A DNA stretch of 64,000 nucleotides from NCBI GenBank assembly GCA_964645705.1, contig CAZYAB010000003.1:62001-126000 (forward strand), given 5' to 3'. The notes beneath the pieces are model-generated. The model worked only from the letters and a program-made list of their open reading frames with translations. It made no database searches and was not told where the DNA came from. A program made the translations under genes and the position numbers. Numbering within the stretch: position 1 is the first letter of the stretch; each line of letters opens with the position of its first letter. Positions 18,881 through 28,360 of the stretch are shown one piece after another. The stretch is from CAXGTL01 sp964645705. Lineage in GTDB: Archaea; Nanobdellota; Nanobdellia; Woesearchaeales; CAXGTL01.

Positions 18881-19690
18881 TTATTCATAACTGTAACATA
18901 TAGGTTTAAGACTACACGCATTGCATTTGTTTTTATTTTGGCAAACATTAGGCATGTTTTTTGATTTTAATAAATGCTTTACTTTGTCTTTTATTTCAAC
19001 TACTTCTTGTGATAAGAATGGGTTTAATATTAGCTCTCGTTTTTCATTATGATCAATATAATGAATAAATCCTGATTTGATTGTTTTTATGTATTTTTCT
19101 TGAAGCATCAATAAGTATGCTGCTAATTGTATCTTGTGGCCCGGCCATATGCCTTTATTAGGCATTTTGCCTGACTTCATCTCAATTGGAATGATTCTTG
19201 TACCGTGTATTTCTAGTTTATCTATTATGCCTCTTAATTCTAGTTGTTTTGATTGAATCCTTATTTCTGATTTAATCTTTGGCGTCAATAATTCCCATAA
19301 CTTATCACCAAGAACATTATTAGTTGTTATGAATTCATGTATGTGTCTTGTGATAAATTCTGATTCTTGTTTGAATAATGGCCAGATTTGTTTGAATGCG
19401 TCTATTAATGGCAATTGAGCTTTTCTTAATTGTGATTTATTGTTTATTATTGCTGTTCTTAGTGCTTGTGAATAATTTGCAGTATAAATCTTGAATATAT
19501 CATTGATATCTTTTGATCTTATGTTTTTTACAATGTTTTCTTGTATTTTGTTTATCTGGTCAAATGTGTGATGTTTGATTGTTCCTTTGATTATTGCTTT
19601 TTTAGGTGGTTTTATTATTTTTAGAACTTGTGTTAAGTAAATAGATCTAGGACAATATAAGTATGAAGATAAGGTTGTTACGGAGATCAT
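18881..19690 (-). CDS. Cas4/RecB-like PD-(D/E)XK nuclease with Fe-S cluster cysteines
   Basis: 269 aa. MISVTTLSSYLYCPRSIYL puts a cysteine near residue 13. The nuclease core has GIIDKLE, PIEMKSGK and HKIQLAAYLLML (motifs II, III and QhxxY). Three or four C-terminal cysteines (CQNKNKCNACSLKPIC) complete a Cas4-type 4Fe-4S site. Cas4 proteins trim DNA during CRISPR spacer capture, but many archaea carry stand-alone copies. No cas1, cas2 or repeat array is seen here, so a repair nuclease role is as likely. Confidence 0.8.
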   Translation of the reverse strand: MISVTTLSSYLYCPRSIYLTQVLKIIKPPKKAIIKGTIKHHTFDQINKIQENIVKNIRSKDINDIFKIYTANYSQALRTAIINNKSQLRKAQLPLIDAFKQIWPLFKQESEFITRHIHEFITTNNVLGDKLWELLTPKIKSEIRIQSKQLELRGIIDKLEIHGTRIIPIEMKSGKMPNKGIWPGHKIQLAAYLLMLQEKYIKTIKSGFIHYIDHNEKRELILNPFLSQEVVEIKDKVKHLLKSKNMPNVCQNKNKCNACSLKPICYSYE

Positions 19691-19733
19691 GGTCTTGGGT
19701 GTAGGAAGATATATTTATGTGTTTTGTTAGGTT

Positions 19734-20429
19734 TTACCAAAATCTTTGCCTTGGTTTTTCATCTTCTGTTTTATATTTGGTTTTTGAATTATCATATTTT
19801 ATTGGATTTCTAAGTAATACTAAGATTGGTGTTAAATCAACATTTTCTTTTAATACATCATAATATGATTCAAATCTTCCAATTACATAATGAAAATATA
19901 CTGCGTTATTTAGTTGTACATTTTTGGTTACTTGTTTTTGTTTTACTTTCCCGTGATGTATGAATTTTTCTATATGCTTTTTATTAGCGAAAACCCTATG
20001 AAAAACTAATTTTTGTTGTGTAATTCCATTAAACTCTGGATCTTTGTGCATATGGTATAAATAACTAATCCAATCACCTGGAACGTGATTGCATAAATAA
20101 GATATTTTATGAATTCGATCTATGCATGGATTGTGGAAATCTCTCATTGCATTTATGTTTGTTATAAGATATAGATCAATATCAGGATTTTGTTCATTTT
20201 TAGGCACGTATTTTTTGTATTCTTCATTAGAATTAATGTCAAAAAACATGCTGATAAATGCTTTTTTTGGTGATACTAATGTGTATTCATCTATGATATC
20301 AGAACATTGTTCAAATAAGTATTGGGCTTGATCATCTATAATATTGACTAAACTATCAATTATGTGTTTTTCTTGTTTGAGAAATATTTTTATGTGTCCT
20401 GTTGGTCTTGTATCATGAAGAGAATCCAA
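19734..20429 (-). CDS. hypothetical protein
   Basis: 231 aa, starting at TTG with GGTGA five bases upstream. It is hydrophilic with no signal peptide or membrane segment, and rich in His, Asn and aromatic residues (LYLITNINAMRDFHNP, VYFHYVIGRFESYYDVL). Aspartates in the DIDLYLITNIN strand could be catalytic, as in nucleotidyltransferase-like folds, but this is weak. It lies 43 bases upstream of the Cas4-like gene and may be co-transcribed with it. Confidence 0.6.
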   Translation of the reverse strand: MDSLHDTRPTGHIKIFLKQEKHIIDSLVNIIDDQAQYLFEQCSDIIDEYTLVSPKKAFISMFFDINSNEEYKKYVPKNEQNPDIDLYLITNINAMRDFHNPCIDRIHKISYLCNHVPGDWISYLYHMHKDPEFNGITQQKLVFHRVFANKKHIEKFIHHGKVKQKQVTKNVQLNNAVYFHYVIGRFESYYDVLKENVDLTPILVLLRNPIKYDNSKTKYKTEDEKPRQRFW

Positions 20430-20543
20430 TATCTATCACCTTAGAATTTTGGTTTTTTCGGAATATTTTTAAAGATTTATATACTTAAAAATAGGTAATA
20501 GAAAATAAAATCATATATATATTATTGCTTTTAAAGAGGTTTT

Positions 20544-22985
20544 ATGAAGAGATTGGGGGTTTTTGTGGTGGTTTTTGTGGTTTTTTTTAGTGTGTTTTGC
20601 ATTGGTGATGATTTTTCTGTTGTTGTGAAATTAAGTGATGAAATTTATACAAATGTTGAATATGATAAGTTATACACTGTAAAGAATCATGATTGGAGAA
20701 GTAATAGAATTATGTCTGATATAGTTGTCAATTATTATTTATTAGATGAATTTGATGAAATTTTACTAGATGAAGAGCTTGAAATAACTAGTTTAAAAAG
20801 TTCAAAAACGTCAAAAACAGGTCTTATCCATCTACAAGAACCTGGTGATTATTATTTTTGTGCTGAAATAATTGAAACTTCTTTAGAAGATAATAATCAA
20901 GATAATGATCTAGATTGTAAGGAAATAAGTGTTATTGGTTTTGATGATGGTGATGTATTTAATGATTTTCAAGTAACTGTTGTTTTGAATGATGTTATAT
21001 TTTCTGAATTAGAATATTATGATCTGTTTAAAATAGAGAATTTAGGTTGGGGTGATTTCAAAATTGAAACTAATCTCACTATTAATTATTATATATTTGA
21101 TGAGAATAATGATCTTGTATTCGAAGATGAAACTTTTGTAGAAGGTTTGAAGAGTTCAAAAAAGTCTAAAACAGGAATTATTTACATAGAGGATGAAGGG
21201 AATTATACTTTTTGTGCTGAAATTATTCAAACTTCTTTTGATGATGATAATGAAGAAAATAATCTTAATTGTAAAAATATATTAGCAATTGATTCTTCTA
21301 ATGTTCCTTGTAATATGAGTATTGGCATTGATTCAAAAGATTATTTTTATTCAAATGAGACTAGTTTCAGATTTGATTTTGTTGTATCTAATGAAGAGTT
21401 TTATCCTGATGTTGAGTTTTGGGTTGAAGATATGTTTGGTTATATTGTACAAGATATTGATGAATATGAAGTAGATGATAATTATTATGGAAGAATGTAT
21501 AAATCAAATATTGGTGAAGTGTATGATTATCAAAATATTGTTGTTAAAGCGAATATTACAAAACCTTGGTGTTATGATTCTGATTATAGTGATAATTTGG
21601 CTGAAAAGATGATAGTTGTAAAAAATCCAACATATTATACTTTCCAAGAATATGAAATAAATCCTTATATTATAGTTGAAGCAAAAAATAAAGGAACTAT
21701 TAATTTTGGTGATAGGTTTTATGTTGAAATAGAGGAAGCATGGTCAGGAGATATGTCTGGCAGGATCAAGATATGGGTTGAGGATAATAAAACTAAGAAA
21801 AAAATAAGTGAATCAATTGTTAGCATTGGAATGCCTAAGATGTCTTATATTGAAGATCTTAAGATACCTATTGAATTAAAAGATAATTGTGATAGGAAAT
21901 TTGACGATGGAAATTATTCAATAGTTTATGAAGGGTTTGGGTTTAAGGATAATATTTTTGTAGATGTTGGAGGAATTGATAATAGAATCTGTAGAAGTGA
22001 TAATTCTAAAAAGGATTCTTCAATAAGCATTGATAAAGTTAAATATAAATCAGGAGATTATGCAAAATTAGGAGAATCAATAAGAGCAGAAGTTAATGTG
22101 TATAAAGGTGATACCGGGAAGAGTAGTCTTCGTGCTTATGTTGTTGATGATAGAAATAAAAGAATAAGTTCTTATGATTCTAAATTCTTGTTAAAAACAA
22201 AGTATCAAAAATATGATTTAACAATTCCTATTCAATTAAAACCATTATGCGATGAAAAAACAGATGAAAGAGATTATACTTTAATTGTTAGAGGTCTTGA
22301 TCTTGAGACAAAAGAACTAATTGAAATTGATGGCAATTTGCCTACTCTTTGTAAATATCATGACAAGGATGATGAATCTAATAAAAAGGTGAAAAAAAGA
22401 AAAGGCAGTTTTGATGCAGAGTTTGCTTCTTATCCATCTAAGGTAAGAGTTGGTGAATTGTTTTATGTTGAGGTTAAATTAGAAAATAATAAAGATGAGG
22501 ATATTGGTGTTGATATTTGGTCAAATATTGTAAAAGGTAGGAAAAAATTTGGTGAAAATAATAAAAAGAATGTCCAAGTTAAAGAAGGGGAAAGTGTTAA
22601 TGTTAAATTACTTGGTTCTGTTGATGAAATTGATCCTGGTGAGTATGAACTAAAGGTTGGCATGGATAGAAGCGATATAAAAACAAATAAATATTTGAGG
22701 GAAAGTATTTTGGTTGAGAGTAGTGAGAAGAATGATACTTGTGTTATTTATCAGGGATTTGCGGCTGTTTCTGATGTTAATGAAACTTTTGAAACTAAAG
22801 TTTTTGAATCAGCTACAACTGATAAATATTCTTATAAATATGATAAAGATATTGAGCAAGTTAAGCCTGTAACTGGTACTGTTATTTATGAATCATCGAC
22901 TGTTCGTGCTTCTAAGTTAGTACCTTATATTATTATATTTATGTTGTTAGTGCTTTGTGTTGTGTTGGTTGTTTGGAAGGTTTAG
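20544..22985 (+). CDS. large surface protein with repeated beta domains
   Basis: 813 aa after AAAGAGGTTTTATG. A signal peptide covers residues 1-20 and a C-terminal transmembrane helix lies at about 788-810, so most of the chain is outside the cell. Residues about 22-135 and 140-250 are a duplicated domain: LKSSKTSKTGLIHL versus LKSSKKSKTGIIYI, and YYFCAEIIETS versus YTFCAEIIQTS. Two further repeats near 360-480 and 490-610 share RIKIWVEDN/LRAYVVDDR and IPIELKDNCD/IPIQLKPLCD. It resembles CARDB-type adhesin or S-layer proteins. Its stop overlaps the convergent Trm5 stop. Confidence 0.75.
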   Translation: MKRLGVFVVVFVVFFSVFCIGDDFSVVVKLSDEIYTNVEYDKLYTVKNHDWRSNRIMSDIVVNYYLLDEFDEILLDEELEITSLKSSKTSKTGLIHLQEPGDYYFCAEIIETSLEDNNQDNDLDCKEISVIGFDDGDVFNDFQVTVVLNDVIFSELEYYDLFKIENLGWGDFKIETNLTINYYIFDENNDLVFEDETFVEGLKSSKKSKTGIIYIEDEGNYTFCAEIIQTSFDDDNEENNLNCKNILAIDSSNVPCNMSIGIDSKDYFYSNETSFRFDFVVSNEEFYPDVEFWVEDMFGYIVQDIDEYEVDDNYYGRMYKSNIGEVYDYQNIVVKANITKPWCYDSDYSDNLAEKMIVVKNPTYYTFQEYEINPYIIVEAKNKGTINFGDRFYVEIEEAWSGDMSGRIKIWVEDNKTKKKISESIVSIGMPKMSYIEDLKIPIELKDNCDRKFDDGNYSIVYEGFGFKDNIFVDVGGIDNRICRSDNSKKDSSISIDKVKYKSGDYAKLGESIRAEVNVYKGDTGKSSLRAYVVDDRNKRISSYDSKFLLKTKYQKYDLTIPIQLKPLCDEKTDERDYTLIVRGLDLETKELIEIDGNLPTLCKYHDKDDESNKKVKKRKGSFDAEFASYPSKVRVGELFYVEVKLENNKDEDIGVDIWSNIVKGRKKFGENNKKNVQVKEGESVNVKLLGSVDEIDPGEYELKVGMDRSDIKTNKYLRESILVESSEKNDTCVIYQGFAAVSDVNETFETKVFESATTDKYSYKYDKDIEQVKPVTGTVIYESSTVRASKLVPYIIIFMLLVLCVVLVVWKV

Positions 22986-24757
22986 TAAACCTTAAAATCA
23001 ACACAAACCCTATACACATGAGGTGAGAATTGTCCGCACTTATTGTAATGTATAATTTTGTATTTCTTTTTTGCTTTTTTGCATGCTTTTTTAATCTTTT
23101 TGATAGCTGCATCTGGAATGTCCTTTTCGTTAAGAAAATCATAGAAGTGGATTATTCCTTTTTTCTTTATTGATTTTAGAGCTAGGTGAAGAAAATCTTC
23201 TGCACTTTTTGGCAATGGCATTAAGATTCTGTCAAACTTCCTATGCTTATGCTCAACCTTTACATAGCTTCTTAACATTTCTGCTGGGTGTGCTTCATCT
23301 CTTGATCTTATCTCTGTAACACCCTGGTTTACATAAGGCAATATTCTGTTAAAATCAATATACCCTTTACCAATTTCTAAAGAATGATGAAAAAGGTCTG
23401 AATCATTTAAGTGGAAGTAGGTATTGAAATGTTTTCTCATTACTTTTATGTGATTTTCTATCTTATTATTATCTTTGTATGTTTCATATAAATGGCATGT
23501 GTCAATGCAAACATTCTTGATTTTAGCTTTTTTATTTACATATAGAACGTCTGGTGTTTTTGAATAAACGTCTTTGCTTGAGTTTTCAAAATAAAAATAA
23601 TCATAATATTGTTTGAACCTTTTTAAGTTGTGTGCAATCACATCTCTTGTCTTTTTTGTTGATTTTTGATCTTCAAACGGAATATATGGGTGAACAATTG
23701 CTTTTATATGGTACTTTTTGCATAATTCACCTAATTTACCAAATACTTTTATCTCAGCAAAGATATCTTTTTTATGCAATGATAAATATTTGCCTTTGTA
23801 TTTAAAAGGCATGTGTAATCTTACTGTAATATGTTTTCTCTGTAGATATTGGATTGTTTTTTCTAATTTCTTTATACCACTAAACAAATCTGTTTCAAAT
23901 AAATGCAATTCAACTATCTTAGGATTTAATTTCAATCGAGTTTCTAGTTCTTTTCTTATGTCAGATGCTTTTAACCCGATTATATGATGATATATGTTTG
24001 GAATCACTTTTTTAACATCACCTTTTAGTGCAATGATATTATGTATCTTATTCAATTTTATGTTTTCTAGAGCATATTTATGAGCAATTGGATTAATTTC
24101 TATTGCTGTTATTTCTTTTGCTTTTGTATTCTTTGCAATTGTTAATGGATATGGACAACAGCCTGAAAACATTACTAGTATTTCTTCATCTGGCTTTATC
24201 TGTTTGATGATTCTTTTTCTTTCTGTTGCAAGTCTTACTGAAAAATAGACTTTTTCTACGTCGAACTTTATGGTCGTATTATTTTCCTTATGTATTGCTT
24301 CCTTAGTATTCTTTCCTCCTAGATATTTCAACTTTTGCGTCCTAAATATTCCTTTGTGTTCTCCTGATTTCTTAAGAACTGTTTTTATGTTTTTGTTTAT
24401 TCTTAATAATGTTTTTGCAATTAACTTTTGTTTTTTTACTAATTCTTTATCGATTTCTAGTATTGCTATGTTTCCTATTGTGTCATAAGCTGTTTTTAGA
24501 TGTTGTAATTGTTTTTGTGTTAATTTCTTGTTTAATGCATTTCTCAGGTTTGTCTGTGTTTTTGATTTTCTTTCTAGTTTTTTGTTTGACTTTTGTATGA
24601 ACTTGAATTTTGTTTTTATTTTTTTTAAATCTTTTACAGGCAAATACATATATTTCTTATCTTTTGAAAACTTATAATTAAAATCAAGAAGTTTGTTCTT
24701 TACTAAATATCTTTTTACAGATTCTGTTTTTTTAATAGGAATCTTTATTGTGATCAT
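22982..24757 (-). CDS. trm5: tRNA (guanine-37-N1)-methyltransferase Trm5 with an inserted endonuclease-IV-like TIM barrel
   Basis: 591 aa from the ATG that overlaps the upstream stop by four bases (ATGA). Residues 1-250 are Trm5: AYDTIGNIAILEI, GEHKGIFRTQKLKYLGG, VYFSVRLATER, and the SAM site VMFSGCCPYPLTIAK with AIEINP. The family's next block, DRILMPLPKSAEDFL, appears only at about residue 510, followed by the normal end SPHVYRVCVDFKV. The roughly 250 residues between (DNA about 23240-23992) are a xylose-isomerase/AP-endonuclease-2 type TIM barrel with RLHMPF, HPYIPF, FENSS, DTCHLYE, HLNDS and EIR metal-ligand motifs. Trm5 methylates G37 next to the anticodon. The inserted domain's role is unknown. 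Confidence 0.85.
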   Translation of the reverse strand: MITIKIPIKKTESVKRYLVKNKLLDFNYKFSKDKKYMYLPVKDLKKIKTKFKFIQKSNKKLERKSKTQTNLRNALNKKLTQKQLQHLKTAYDTIGNIAILEIDKELVKKQKLIAKTLLRINKNIKTVLKKSGEHKGIFRTQKLKYLGGKNTKEAIHKENNTTIKFDVEKVYFSVRLATERKRIIKQIKPDEEILVMFSGCCPYPLTIAKNTKAKEITAIEINPIAHKYALENIKLNKIHNIIALKGDVKKVIPNIYHHIIGLKASDIRKELETRLKLNPKIVELHLFETDLFSGIKKLEKTIQYLQRKHITVRLHMPFKYKGKYLSLHKKDIFAEIKVFGKLGELCKKYHIKAIVHPYIPFEDQKSTKKTRDVIAHNLKRFKQYYDYFYFENSSKDVYSKTPDVLYVNKKAKIKNVCIDTCHLYETYKDNNKIENHIKVMRKHFNTYFHLNDSDLFHHSLEIGKGYIDFNRILPYVNQGVTEIRSRDEAHPAEMLRSYVKVEHKHRKFDRILMPLPKSAEDFLHLALKSIKKKGIIHFYDFLNEKDIPDAAIKKIKKACKKAKKKYKIIHYNKCGQFSPHVYRVCVDFKVY

Positions 24758-25623
24758 ATTGCAACACATACTGCTCCTGCAATCATTATAGCACAACCAA
24801 TTGCTTTATGAGCTAGGTTATGTTCATGGAATATTTCTCCTCCTGCAATTGTGCTTATTAATGTAGACATTCTTTTTATTGGAATTACTAAACTAACATA
24901 TGCAATGTTAATGGCTTGATAATAAAAATAAGTTGATCCTATGCCGAGCAATGCAATGAATGCTAATGAAACACCTGATTGTTTTATTCCATGTTTTATG
25001 TCTTTAAACCCTTTATAGAATACAAATGTTATGGATGTGAAAATTATTGCAAAAAATACTTTATATATAATTAGAAGCGTATACACATTAACTCCTTGAG
25101 TAAGAAGATATTTTTCTAATACTGCACTAACAGCATAGATCATCAATGCAAGTATAACGAATATTGTATATTTTGATTTTATTATTTCTTTTAATGGATC
25201 TAATAAACTTTTTGCATGATGTTTTAATTCAAGAAAATATGTTCCAAATATTAATAGCAATATTCCAAACATTTGCAATCCTGTAAGTTTTTCACCTAAG
25301 AAGATAAATCCAAGAACTATCAAGAATAAAGGTGATAGGTTTTGTAAAGGAGCAACATTTGATAATTCCATGTGTTTTAGTGCTTTTACCGATAATATTC
25401 CTCCTATTGCACAAATAAGTGCTGCTCCAAATATCATAAAATAATATTTTAAAGCAAAATCAAAATTAGTTTTTTGAATAAATGCTAATGAAAATATTGC
25501 GCCAAATATTGACATCACTGTTAAAAATTCTGCAGCGTGTTCTTTTAATAAGGCTTTTTTTGCATAAATCTGTTCAAGTGAAACTAAAATTGCTGATATT
25601 ATGACAAGTATTATCCAATTCAT
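24754..25623 (-). CDS. EamA/DMT-family transporter
   Basis: 289 aa with ten hydrophobic segments arranged as two EamA halves. The first half contains LKHMELSNVAPLQNLSPLFL and FLGEKLTGLQMFGILLLIFG; the second has INIAYVSLVIPIKRMSTL and GGEIFHEHNLAHKAIGCAIM. Members move metabolites or drugs across the membrane; the substrate cannot be inferred. It overlaps trm5 by four bases, so both are probably on one mRNA. Confidence 0.85.
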   Translation of the reverse strand: MNWIILVIISAILVSLEQIYAKKALLKEHAAEFLTVMSIFGAIFSLAFIQKTNFDFALKYYFMIFGAALICAIGGILSVKALKHMELSNVAPLQNLSPLFLIVLGFIFLGEKLTGLQMFGILLLIFGTYFLELKHHAKSLLDPLKEIIKSKYTIFVILALMIYAVSAVLEKYLLTQGVNVYTLLIIYKVFFAIIFTSITFVFYKGFKDIKHGIKQSGVSLAFIALLGIGSTYFYYQAINIAYVSLVIPIKRMSTLISTIAGGEIFHEHNLAHKAIGCAIMIAGAVCVAI

Positions 25624-25742
25624 TTTTTCTCTTTTTTTTGTTTATGGTTGTATATATATAATTATTAAAGCATTTCCAGTTTTTAAAGCTTTTTATGATA
25701 ACAAGATTTATATATTATATTATTTAAGTAATTAGTATAGAA

Positions 25743-25997
25743 ATGAATATAACAAAGAAAATTGTAATAGGAGTTAGCATTATTGTGTTTATTATTCTTA
25801 TTGTTTATTTAGTAAAGATGAGTGTTTTTACGTATGATACTGTGAATACAGGACATGTTAAGGTTGATTGTAAATTTAGGCAAGGAGTTTGTTTAACACC
25901 AATAAATGGAGAATGTCCTCCTTTTGATTTTTCTTATAAAACAATAGAAAATACTGATTGTGAAGCACAAGATAAGGTATGTTGTGTTAAAAATTAA
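25743..25997 (+). CDS. small anchored Cys-rich extracellular protein
   Basis: 84 aa. One N-terminal transmembrane helix (about 7-27, VIGVSIIVFIILIVYLVKM) is followed by about 55 residues with six cysteines. These end in VCCVKN, a pattern typical of disulfide-stabilised secreted domains. A TATA-like GATTTATATATTA lies about 32 bases upstream. The stop overlaps the convergent fen stop by four bases. Function unknown. Confidence 0.65.
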   Translation: MNITKKIVIGVSIIVFIILIVYLVKMSVFTYDTVNTGHVKVDCKFRQGVCLTPINGECPPFDFSYKTIENTDCEAQDKVCCVKN

Positions 25998-27028
25998 AAG
26001 AATTTATTTAATCCTTGTTGTTTTTTGTCTTTTTCTTTTGTTTTTAGCTTTTTTAAAGTATTGTTGATTCTCTCTTCTGTAAAATCATGTTTACTATGAA
26101 GTATGTGTTTAATTGCTTCTAAGTCTACTTCTTTCCATTCTAGTGTGTAGTCATCTGTAGTTGGCATGTTTTTGATTAAGTCAAATATTATTTTCCATCC
26201 AATATCAAAAAATTCATTCCACTTAGCTTGTTCAAAAACTTTGTCAAAGTCTTTGCCGTGTTCTTTGATTAATTTTAATGCTTTTTTTGGACCAATGCCT
26301 TTTATACCGCCATAATTATAATCTGTTCCTACTAAAATTGCAATTACTATCAATTGATCTTGGTCAATTCCTAATAAATTTAATATCTTGGATATTTCTA
26401 TTAATTCTGGTTTAACTGTTTTGTATGCTAATTGGCCTGGCTTTTTTCTTTTACCAGAAACTGATAAATTTTTTATTAGTTTTGGTACTCCAAACAATAA
26501 AGCGTCTGCATCATTTGTTGATAATGCATAAACATCTCCTTTCTTAACCATATAAGCTGCTTGTGCTTCGCCCTCAGAAGGTGCTTGTATAACTGGCAAT
26601 CCTAATGCTTTGATAAGTTCTTTTGCTTCTTGTATCATTTCTGTTGTTAATCTTGTTGTCATTGATGCATATTTTTTCATAGCATCAATGTCTTCATCCT
26701 TCATTGCTTTGTCATATTTTTTAGCTGCTTGGATCTTTATTTCTTTTCTTCTTTGTCTTTCTTTTGTCTTTAGTTCTGGTGGTTTGCCGTCAAAAACAAA
26801 GCATGGTTTAATATTATGTTCTAGCATCTTTGCTGTTCTGCTGAATAAACCTACCAAATGACTAGTTACTTGGCCTTTTGAATCTTTTAATAAAGTGCCA
26901 TCTCTTTGTCTTATTGTTGTCAAGAATTGGTATAAATACATGTGTGCGTCTATTGCAATCTTTTTTCCAGCTAAATCTTTTAAATTGATTTCTTTTGATT
27001 CTATTAATTGAAAGATTTTTGTGCCCAT
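25994..27028 (-). CDS. fen: flap endonuclease 1
   Basis: 344 aa from the ATG that gives MGTKIFQLIESKEIN, the start normal for the family; a longer frame upstream would read through repeat copy 3. Active-site acidic residues lie in KKIAIDAHMYLYQF, FVFDGKPPELK, APSEGEAQAAYM and ALSTNDADALLFG. The C-terminal IGPKKALKLI helix-hairpin-helix is followed by the PCNA-binding box QQGLNKFF at the very end. It removes 5' flaps in Okazaki fragment processing and repair. Confidence 0.97.
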   Translation of the reverse strand: MGTKIFQLIESKEINLKDLAGKKIAIDAHMYLYQFLTTIRQRDGTLLKDSKGQVTSHLVGLFSRTAKMLEHNIKPCFVFDGKPPELKTKERQRRKEIKIQAAKKYDKAMKDEDIDAMKKYASMTTRLTTEMIQEAKELIKALGLPVIQAPSEGEAQAAYMVKKGDVYALSTNDADALLFGVPKLIKNLSVSGKRKKPGQLAYKTVKPELIEISKILNLLGIDQDQLIVIAILVGTDYNYGGIKGIGPKKALKLIKEHGKDFDKVFEQAKWNEFFDIGWKIIFDLIKNMPTTDDYTLEWKEVDLEAIKHILHSKHDFTEERINNTLKKLKTKEKDKKQQGLNKFF

Positions 27029-27069
27029 TGTGTTTGGGTTGGTGGGGTGATATTTAAAGGTTATTATGT

Positions 27070-27120
27070 CCCACCATCCTAGACCCCCAACCACCCGCCC
27101 TTGGTTAGGTAGTTGAGCTA
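27070..27120 (+). repeat. C-rich interspersed repeat, copy 3
   Basis: Core CCCCCAACCACCCGCCC differs at one of 17 positions from copy 2. AACCA/TGGTT inside it are complementary. It lies between the MFS stop and the fen start, both genes being on the minus strand. Confidence 0.7.
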
Positions 27121-27144
27121 TGTTTTTTGAATTTTTTATTAGAA

Positions 27145-28344
27145 TTATTCTTTACTTTCTTTTACCAACCAATAACATATAATCCCTGGTATGAGTAATA
27201 CAGAAGATAACATTATTACATATCTTGGGCCTATTGTATCAACTAAAAAACCTGCTATTGGCATTGAGATTATTGCTGCTAATGAGTGAAGCATTGATTT
27301 AATAGAACCAATTGTTGCTCTAAGTTTTTTTATTATAAATCTATGAAAGTACACATTTTCAACAGGTGTTTTTATTTCAAGAAAGAATTCTCCTAATAGC
27401 ATAATACCTAAGGCAATTGCCCAGGTTTTTGCAAAGTATACTAAGAAATTGAATAATCCTGCTATTATGATAATTCTGATGATAAATGATTTTTCTTTGT
27501 TTTTTGGTAATAATCTTTTTGATAATAATGGTGAAATGATTGTCACTCCCCACATTGCTGACCACATATAACCAAATGCATGATCTGGAAAATTTAGTTC
27601 TTGTAAAAATGGAATCCAACTTAATCCTTCGCCAAATGCTCCTGCAAATGCAAGAAAAAACATTCCCAGTAATATATAAAATAATGCTGGATGTGTTGAA
27701 CTGTATTTTACTGATGTTTTTGTCTGGTTTACTAGTTCTTTGTATGATTGTTTAATATGTATCTTCTTTTTTTTGTAATTTTCTGGTATAAATAATAAGA
27801 TAAAGATGCTAACTAAGAATGCTATGCCTGATGTTGGGAACACTATCCATAAACCAAAGTTCTTTACAAGAAATGCTCCTAATAATCCAGATATAACCAA
27901 GCCAATGCTTAACAAACTTCTGCTTTTCATAAAATAATCATGTAATAATGATGGTTTTTTTGCTTTTATCCAGTCTGTTACCCATGCTTCTTTTGCACCT
28001 GATGCAAATGTGACTGCTATTCCTGTTAAAATGAATACTAATAATGCAGAAGGAAATGTTTTTGCAAATAATAAAGCCACAATCAAGATTGCTTCAAGAG
28101 AATGTCCTAATATGACTGAGAACTTTCTTCCATATATGTCTGCAACTGCACCTGTTGGTATTTCAAATATTAATACTGATAAAGCTGTTGCAGCTATTAG
28201 TGTTCCTATCTGCGTTAGTGAGAAGTTAAGGTCTCTGAACCAGACTATAATAAAGACTGGTGCTACTTGAAGCATGAATGCTAGTACATGTTCTAGGTAG
28301 AATAATCCGCATATTTCTAGTTCTCTTTTTTCAAATATTTGCAT
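27145..28344 (-). CDS. MFS transporter
   Basis: 399 aa, twelve predicted membrane segments. The A-like motif between helices 2 and 3 reads IPTGAVADIYGRKFSV, and a second occurs as GFLVDTIGPRYV. The family includes many drug and peptide exporters. It follows the methyltransferase by 16 bases, so it could export the product of that operon. A TTTATATATTA over the methyltransferase stop, about 22 bases upstream, could also give it a leaderless promoter of its own. Confidence 0.85.
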   Translation of the reverse strand: MQIFEKRELEICGLFYLEHVLAFMLQVAPVFIIVWFRDLNFSLTQIGTLIAATALSVLIFEIPTGAVADIYGRKFSVILGHSLEAILIVALLFAKTFPSALLVFILTGIAVTFASGAKEAWVTDWIKAKKPSLLHDYFMKSRSLLSIGLVISGLLGAFLVKNFGLWIVFPTSGIAFLVSIFILLFIPENYKKKKIHIKQSYKELVNQTKTSVKYSSTHPALFYILLGMFFLAFAGAFGEGLSWIPFLQELNFPDHAFGYMWSAMWGVTIISPLLSKRLLPKNKEKSFIIRIIIIAGLFNFLVYFAKTWAIALGIMLLGEFFLEIKTPVENVYFHRFIIKKLRATIGSIKSMLHSLAAIISMPIAGFLVDTIGPRYVIMLSSVLLIPGIICYWLVKESKE

Positions 28345-28360
28345 AGAATTATTTTATGTT

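Noticed and set aside
24758..24796. Thirteen extra residues on Trm5
   Set aside because: The ATG in the ATGA overlap gives the family-like start MITIKIPIKK; the extra part lies over the transporter gene.
27029..27094. Longer N terminus of FEN-1
   Set aside because: It would translate repeat copy 3, and the FEN-1 family begins at the downstream MGTKIFQL-type start.
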